Shown one piece after another: positions 45,941 through 48,748 of a stretch of 48,748 nucleotides of DNA. Both the position numbers and the translations under genes were made by a program. Every line of letters starts with the position of its first letter. The first letter of the stretch is position 1. Below the pieces are notes generated by a model that searched no databases, was not told the DNA's origin, and saw only the letters and a list, made by a program, of their open reading frames with translations. Location: the NCBI GenBank assembly GCA_027490255.1, contig JAIXYM010000060.1, positions 1 through 48,748 on the forward strand, in the 5' to 3' direction. The stretch is from Oxalobacteraceae bacterium (lineage in GTDB: Bacteria > Pseudomonadota > Gammaproteobacteria > Burkholderiales > Burkholderiaceae_D).

Positions 45941-45969
45941 TTGATTTATATTTTGCACAGCAGCATAAT
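45941..45969 (+). promoter_or_regulatory. Sigma-70 promoter of a candidate small RNA
   Basis: -35 TTGATT (45941-45946), spacer exactly 17 bases, -10 CATAAT (45964-45969). There is no plus-strand gene downstream before a strong terminator, so it points to a short untranslated transcript. Confidence 0.6.
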
Positions 45970-45975
45970 TCATTT

Positions 45976-46036
45976 GTCTCCTCTATGTCTTCTCCTCAGA
46001 TATAGATTAAGCCCGCTCACTGAGCGGGCTTTTTTT
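45976..46036 (+). ncRNA. Candidate small RNA with two anti-Shine-Dalgarno motifs
   Basis: A transcript of about 60 nt is predicted from a good promoter (45941-45969) to a strong terminator (46010-46036). Between them lies a C/U-rich, apparently single-stranded stretch with CTCCTC twice (45978-45983 and 45992-45997), the exact complement of GAGGAG ribosome sites. No reading frame is visible. Small RNAs of this layout in other proteobacteria pair with ribosome-binding sites. It lies between the minus-strand merR and bactofilin genes. Expression is unproven. Confidence 0.5.
46010..46036 (+). terminator. Rho-independent terminator of the candidate small RNA
   Basis: GCCCGCTCA / TGAGCGGGC (9 possible base pairs, realistically 7 with a 5-base loop) followed by seven T's on the plus strand. 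On the minus strand the stem is followed by TTAATC, a poor T-run, so it mainly acts on plus-strand transcription. Confidence 0.85.
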
Positions 46037-46087
46037 CGCCTGTAGATTTCATGACCCAAGGATGCCGGCAAGGTGGCGCGGCTTTTT

Positions 46088-46468
46088 TCAGACGGCAAGC
46101 ACGGCCAGAATACGTTCCAGCTCTTGGCGGACACGGCTAAGGTCTCCGACCGCCGGCTCTTGGGATTGCTGCTGATTGAGCTCCGTCAGCGCGCGTGCAT
46201 CAAGCTTGTTGCGAGCGCCACTGATGGTAAAACCCTGTTCATACAAAAGCTCGCGAATACGGCGAATGAGCAAGACCTCGTGATGCTGGTAGTAACGTCG
46301 GTTGCCGCGCCGCTTGACGGGCTTAAGCTGAGTGAACTCCTGCTCCCAATAGCGCAGCACATGGGGCTTTACGCCACATAGCTCACTCACCTCACCAATG
46401 GTGAAGTATCGTTTGGCGGGAATCGGGGGCAAGGTAACCAGCCCCGGCTTGGCTGCGCGCTCGTTCAT
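46088..46468 (-). CDS. MerR-family transcriptional regulator next to ihfA
   Basis: A 126-residue regulator with the MerR winged helix at residues about 20-90: RYFTIGEVSELCGVKPHVLR, YWEQEFTQLKPVKRRGNRRY and LLIRRIRELLYEQGFTISGA. A short C-terminal helix follows (LSRVRQELERILAVL) for dimerisation. No metal-binding cysteine cluster is present. The protein is almost always found right after ihfA in beta- and gammaproteobacteria, in the pheT-ihfA-merR order seen here; its targets are generally unknown. It starts 12 bases after the ihfA stop. Confidence 0.9.
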   Translation of the reverse strand: MNERAAKPGLVTLPPIPAKRYFTIGEVSELCGVKPHVLRYWEQEFTQLKPVKRRGNRRYYQHHEVLLIRRIRELLYEQGFTISGARNKLDARALTELNQQQSQEPAVGDLSRVRQELERILAVLAV

Positions 46469-46480
46469 TTAACAAAGAAA

Positions 46481-46897
46481 TCAGGCGGCGTGCTGTGATG
46501 AATTGCGCTGCGTCGCTGTGTCGACCATGGCCTTGAGCTTCTGGCTTGCATGGAAAGTGACGACGCGACGCGCACTGATAGGAATTTCTTCGCCGGTTTT
46601 TGGATTGCGACCAGGCCGCTGCGGCTTGTCGCGCAACTGAAAGTTGCCAAAACCGGATAGCTTGACCGACTCGCCGCGCTCCAGTGCGTCACGAATCTCG
46701 CTAAAAAAAGTCTCGACCATATCCTTGGCTTCACGCTTGTTGAGCCCAACCTGCTCAAACAAGAGTTCAGCCAATTCCGCCTTGGTCAGCGTGGGCAGAT
46801 CTTTTTCGGCGCGCGTACGGGCCTGTGAGGCCATGACGGCCCTGCCCAGATCAGCGGCGAGAACGGATTCCATTTCGGCAGGATTGCTTTGATTCAT
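46481..46897 (-). CDS. ihfA: Integration host factor alpha subunit
   Basis: IHF is a sequence-specific DNA-bending protein that shapes promoters, replication origins and recombination sites. The 138-residue product has the HU/IHF fold from about residue 36: [36 protein letters not shown], the DNA-binding arm [14 protein letters not shown] and [16 protein letters not shown]. The arm proline and the [10 protein letters not shown] sequence are IhfA-like. E. coli IhfA has 99 residues; here about 35 extra N-terminal residues precede the core, a known betaproteobacterial trait. ATGs further in exist, so the exact start is uncertain. It follows pheT by 27 bases. Confidence 0.93.
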   Translation of the reverse strand: MNQSNPAEMESVLAADLGRAVMASQARTRAEKDLPTLTKAELAELLFEQVGLNKREAKDMVETFFSEIRDALERGESVKLSGFGNFQLRDKPQRPGRNPKTGEEIPISARRVVTFHASQKLKAMVDTATQRNSSQHAA

Positions 46898-46924
46898 GAT
46901 GTTTTTTGTCCAGCCTGGGCCGTC

Positions 46925-48748
46925 TTATTTTCTTAAAATCGCGCCGAATTTCTGGTGAACTGCCTCGACAAATGCGGCCATTGCAGCGTCGACCGGTTCA
47001 TCTTGAAGCGTGCTTTCAGTATCTTGCATGGTAATACGGAAAGCAAGACTTTTTTCGTCTTCAGCCAGTCCTTTGCCGCGATATTCATCAAATAAAACAA
47101 TGTGTTGCATGATTCGACATGCCGGATTGTTAACAGTCTCCGATTGAAAAACATCGATCAGACTTTGCATGCTGACCGAGTGTTTGACGAGCAGCGCAAC
47201 GTCACGAACAACCGCAGGGAAACGCGAAATTTCGTGATAAACCGGAAGATCGCGGCGTCCAAGCGCAACTGCGTCTATCTCGAACATGACCGGTGCCAAC
47301 GGCAAATCGAGTTTCTGTTGCAAACGCGGATGCAACTCACCGATGTAACCCACCGTTTCGCCATCAATGATTACATTGGCCGACCGGCCAGGATGCAGCG
47401 CCGGATGCACCAGCGGTTCAAAGCGCAGGCTAATCGGCGCGAACAAGGCTTCGAGATCCGCTTTCAGATCGAAAAAGTCCACCGTACGCGCAGGCTGACC
47501 CCACTGCTCGTCCAGCGCAGGGCCATAAGCGAGTGCGGCCACGCGCGTTGGCTGGCTAATGCCTGCGACCGATAATGGGCCGTCAGCGATGGAAGCATCT
47601 TTGCGAAACACTGCACCCAACTCGAACACGCGTACACGGCTTGCCTTGCGATTCAAGTTGTAACGCACATTGTTCACCAGCCCGCTCAGAAGCTGCGAGC
47701 GCATCACGCTCATCTGACTGGCGATAGGATTAAGCAGCCGAATAGGATCCGGGTTATCTGAGAAATCCTGCTCAGCTTCCTCATCGACAAAACTGAAATT
47801 CACCACTTCCTGATAATCGAGATCGGCAAGCTGTCTGCGCACCTGGAAAGGTGATCGATTGCTTTCCGGTGCAATGTGCATCGCCTGTGCCGCCACCGGA
47901 GGCAAGGCAGGAATATTCTCAAAGCCATAGACTCGCGCGACTTCTTCAATCAGATCTTCTTCGATTTCAATATCGAAGCGATAGCTGGGCGGCGTCACCG
48001 AAAACACCTCTGCTTCCTGCGTGAATGGCAGCGCCAATCGCGTGAAGATGTCTGCAACTACGGATGCCGAGAGGGGTATGCCAATGATCTTTACCGCACG
48101 CGCAAGACGCATCGACACCGGTTTGCGAACTGGCAAATCTACTTGCTGATCATCGACAGGACCGACACGCGTTTTACCCGGCACACCACAAATTTCAACG
48201 ATCAGTGCCGTGATGCGCTCGATATGTTCAACCGTCGTCGCATAGTCCACGCCACGCTCGAAACGATGTGCAGCATCAGTAGAAAAATTGTAGCGACGCG
48301 CCCTGCCCTGCATCGCTTGCGGCCACCAGAAGGCAGCCTCGAGATAAATGTTTTCGGTATCCAGTGATACGGCAGTCGCATCACCACCCATGATGCCAGC
48401 CAGCGACTCGACCTGCTTTTCGTCAGCGATCACACCCACCCAATCATCGAGCTCAACAGTGTTGCCGTTCAAGAGCTTGAGCTGTTCGCCTTTGCGTCCC
48501 CAGCGCACATCCAATCCACCATGAATTTTATCGAGATCAAATACATGTGTCGGACGCCCCAGTTCGAGCATTACGTAATTCGAGATATCCACCAGCGCCG
48601 AGATCGAACGCTGACCACTGCGCTCAAGGCGTTGCTTCATCCACTCAGGTGTCGCTGCATGCGCATTCAAGCCGCGAATCACGCGACCGGAAAAGCGACC
48701 ACATAAATCTTTGGCACTGATTTTTACCGGCAGTACTTCATCGGAATC
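46925..48748 (-). CDS. pheT: Phenylalanyl-tRNA synthetase beta subunit, 5' end outside the window
   Basis: PheT is the beta subunit of the tetrameric synthetase that charges tRNA-Phe; its B3/B4 domain edits mischarged tyrosine. The frame is open from the stop at 46925 to the right window edge (607 residues). It covers B3/B4 ([20 protein letters not shown]), B5 ([20 protein letters not shown]), the catalytic-like core ([30 protein letters not shown]) and the C-terminal anticodon-binding FDX-ACB domain ([19 protein letters not shown] to the end). Compared with about 800 residues usually, roughly 200 N-terminal residues are missing because of the window edge. It precedes ihfA, the classic arrangement. 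Confidence 0.95.
   Translation of the reverse strand, partial: DSDEVLPVKISAKDLCGRFSGRVIRGLNAHAATPEWMKQRLERSGQRSISALVDISNYVMLELGRPTHVFDLDKIHGGLDVRWGRKGEQLKLLNGNTVELDDWVGVIADEKQVESLAGIMGGDATAVSLDTENIYLEAAFWWPQAMQGRARRYNFSTDAAHRFERGVDYATTVEHIERITALIVEICGVPGKTRVGPVDDQQVDLPVRKPVSMRLARAVKIIGIPLSASVVADIFTRLALPFTQEAEVFSVTPPSYRFDIEIEEDLIEEVARVYGFENIPALPPVAAQAMHIAPESNRSPFQVRRQLADLDYQEVVNFSFVDEEAEQDFSDNPDPIRLLNPIASQMSVMRSQLLSGLVNNVRYNLNRKASRVRVFELGAVFRKDASIADGPLSVAGISQPTRVAALAYGPALDEQWGQPARTVDFFDLKADLEALFAPISLRFEPLVHPALHPGRSANVIIDGETVGYIGELHPRLQQKLDLPLAPVMFEIDAVALGRRDLPVYHEISRFPAVVRDVALLVKHSVSMQSLIDVFQSETVNNPACRIMQHIVLFDEYRGKGLAEDEKSLAFRITMQDTESTLQDEPVDAAMAAFVEAVHQKFGAILRK

Overview
The window is a piece of a betaproteobacterial chromosome, most likely Burkholderiales and probably Oxalobacteraceae. 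This is inferred from gene order and protein flavour, not from a marker-gene search. Pointers are rodZ-pilF-rlmN-ndk beside ispG; surE-pcm-nlpD-rpoS; odhA-odhB-lpd, gltA, sdhE-B-A-D-C and gntR next to mdh and acnA; a DUF2863 protein; and pheT-ihfA-merR. Both window edges cut a gene (ispG on the left, pheT on the right).

Region 1 (1-16 kb, almost all minus strand) is housekeeping: isoprenoid synthesis (ispG), cell shape and pili (rodZ, pilF), translation fidelity (rlmN, rlmD), ndk, a BAX-inhibitor-like membrane protein (the only plus-strand gene here), the stationary-phase cluster surE-pcm-nlpD-rpoS joined by 4-base overlaps, a DinG/YoaA-type helicase, a YdcH-like small protein and the division ATPase zapE. 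Region 2 (14.6-31.3 kb) is a TCA-cycle block: 2-oxoglutarate dehydrogenase (odhA, odhB, lpdA), citrate synthase, succinate dehydrogenase with its flavinylation factor, a GntR regulator divergent from malate dehydrogenase with a palindromic operator between them, and aconitase. Between mdh and acnA lies an eroded, still in-frame remnant of a HpcH/HpaI-type lyase gene and a small exported protein resembling the MliC lysozyme inhibitors.

Region 3 (33.0-41.7 kb) is the accessory part. It starts at tRNA-Pro(GGG), whose 3' side carries a strong terminator, a tandem 12-bp repeat and a gene-poor stretch that may hold an integrase relic. It continues with two large minus-strand genes, read in the order 40.6 to 33.5 kb: a beta-helix protein fused to two CbxX/SpoVK-type AAA+ domains, and a 1384-residue DUF4062-NACHT-TPR protein of STAND type. 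Behind them is an IS30-family element disabled by a frameshift and an amber codon. The two-gene cassette is the best candidate for a little-described system; a conflict or defence role is inferred only from architecture and location.

Region 4 (41.9-48.7 kb) returns to core functions: a DUF393-Coq7 fusion probably working in ubiquinone synthesis, an M23 peptidase with three bactofilins (one co-directional, two convergent), a likely small RNA with two anti-Shine-Dalgarno motifs, a MerR-type regulator, ihfA and the C-terminal three quarters of pheT. No rRNA genes or CRISPR arrays were seen.
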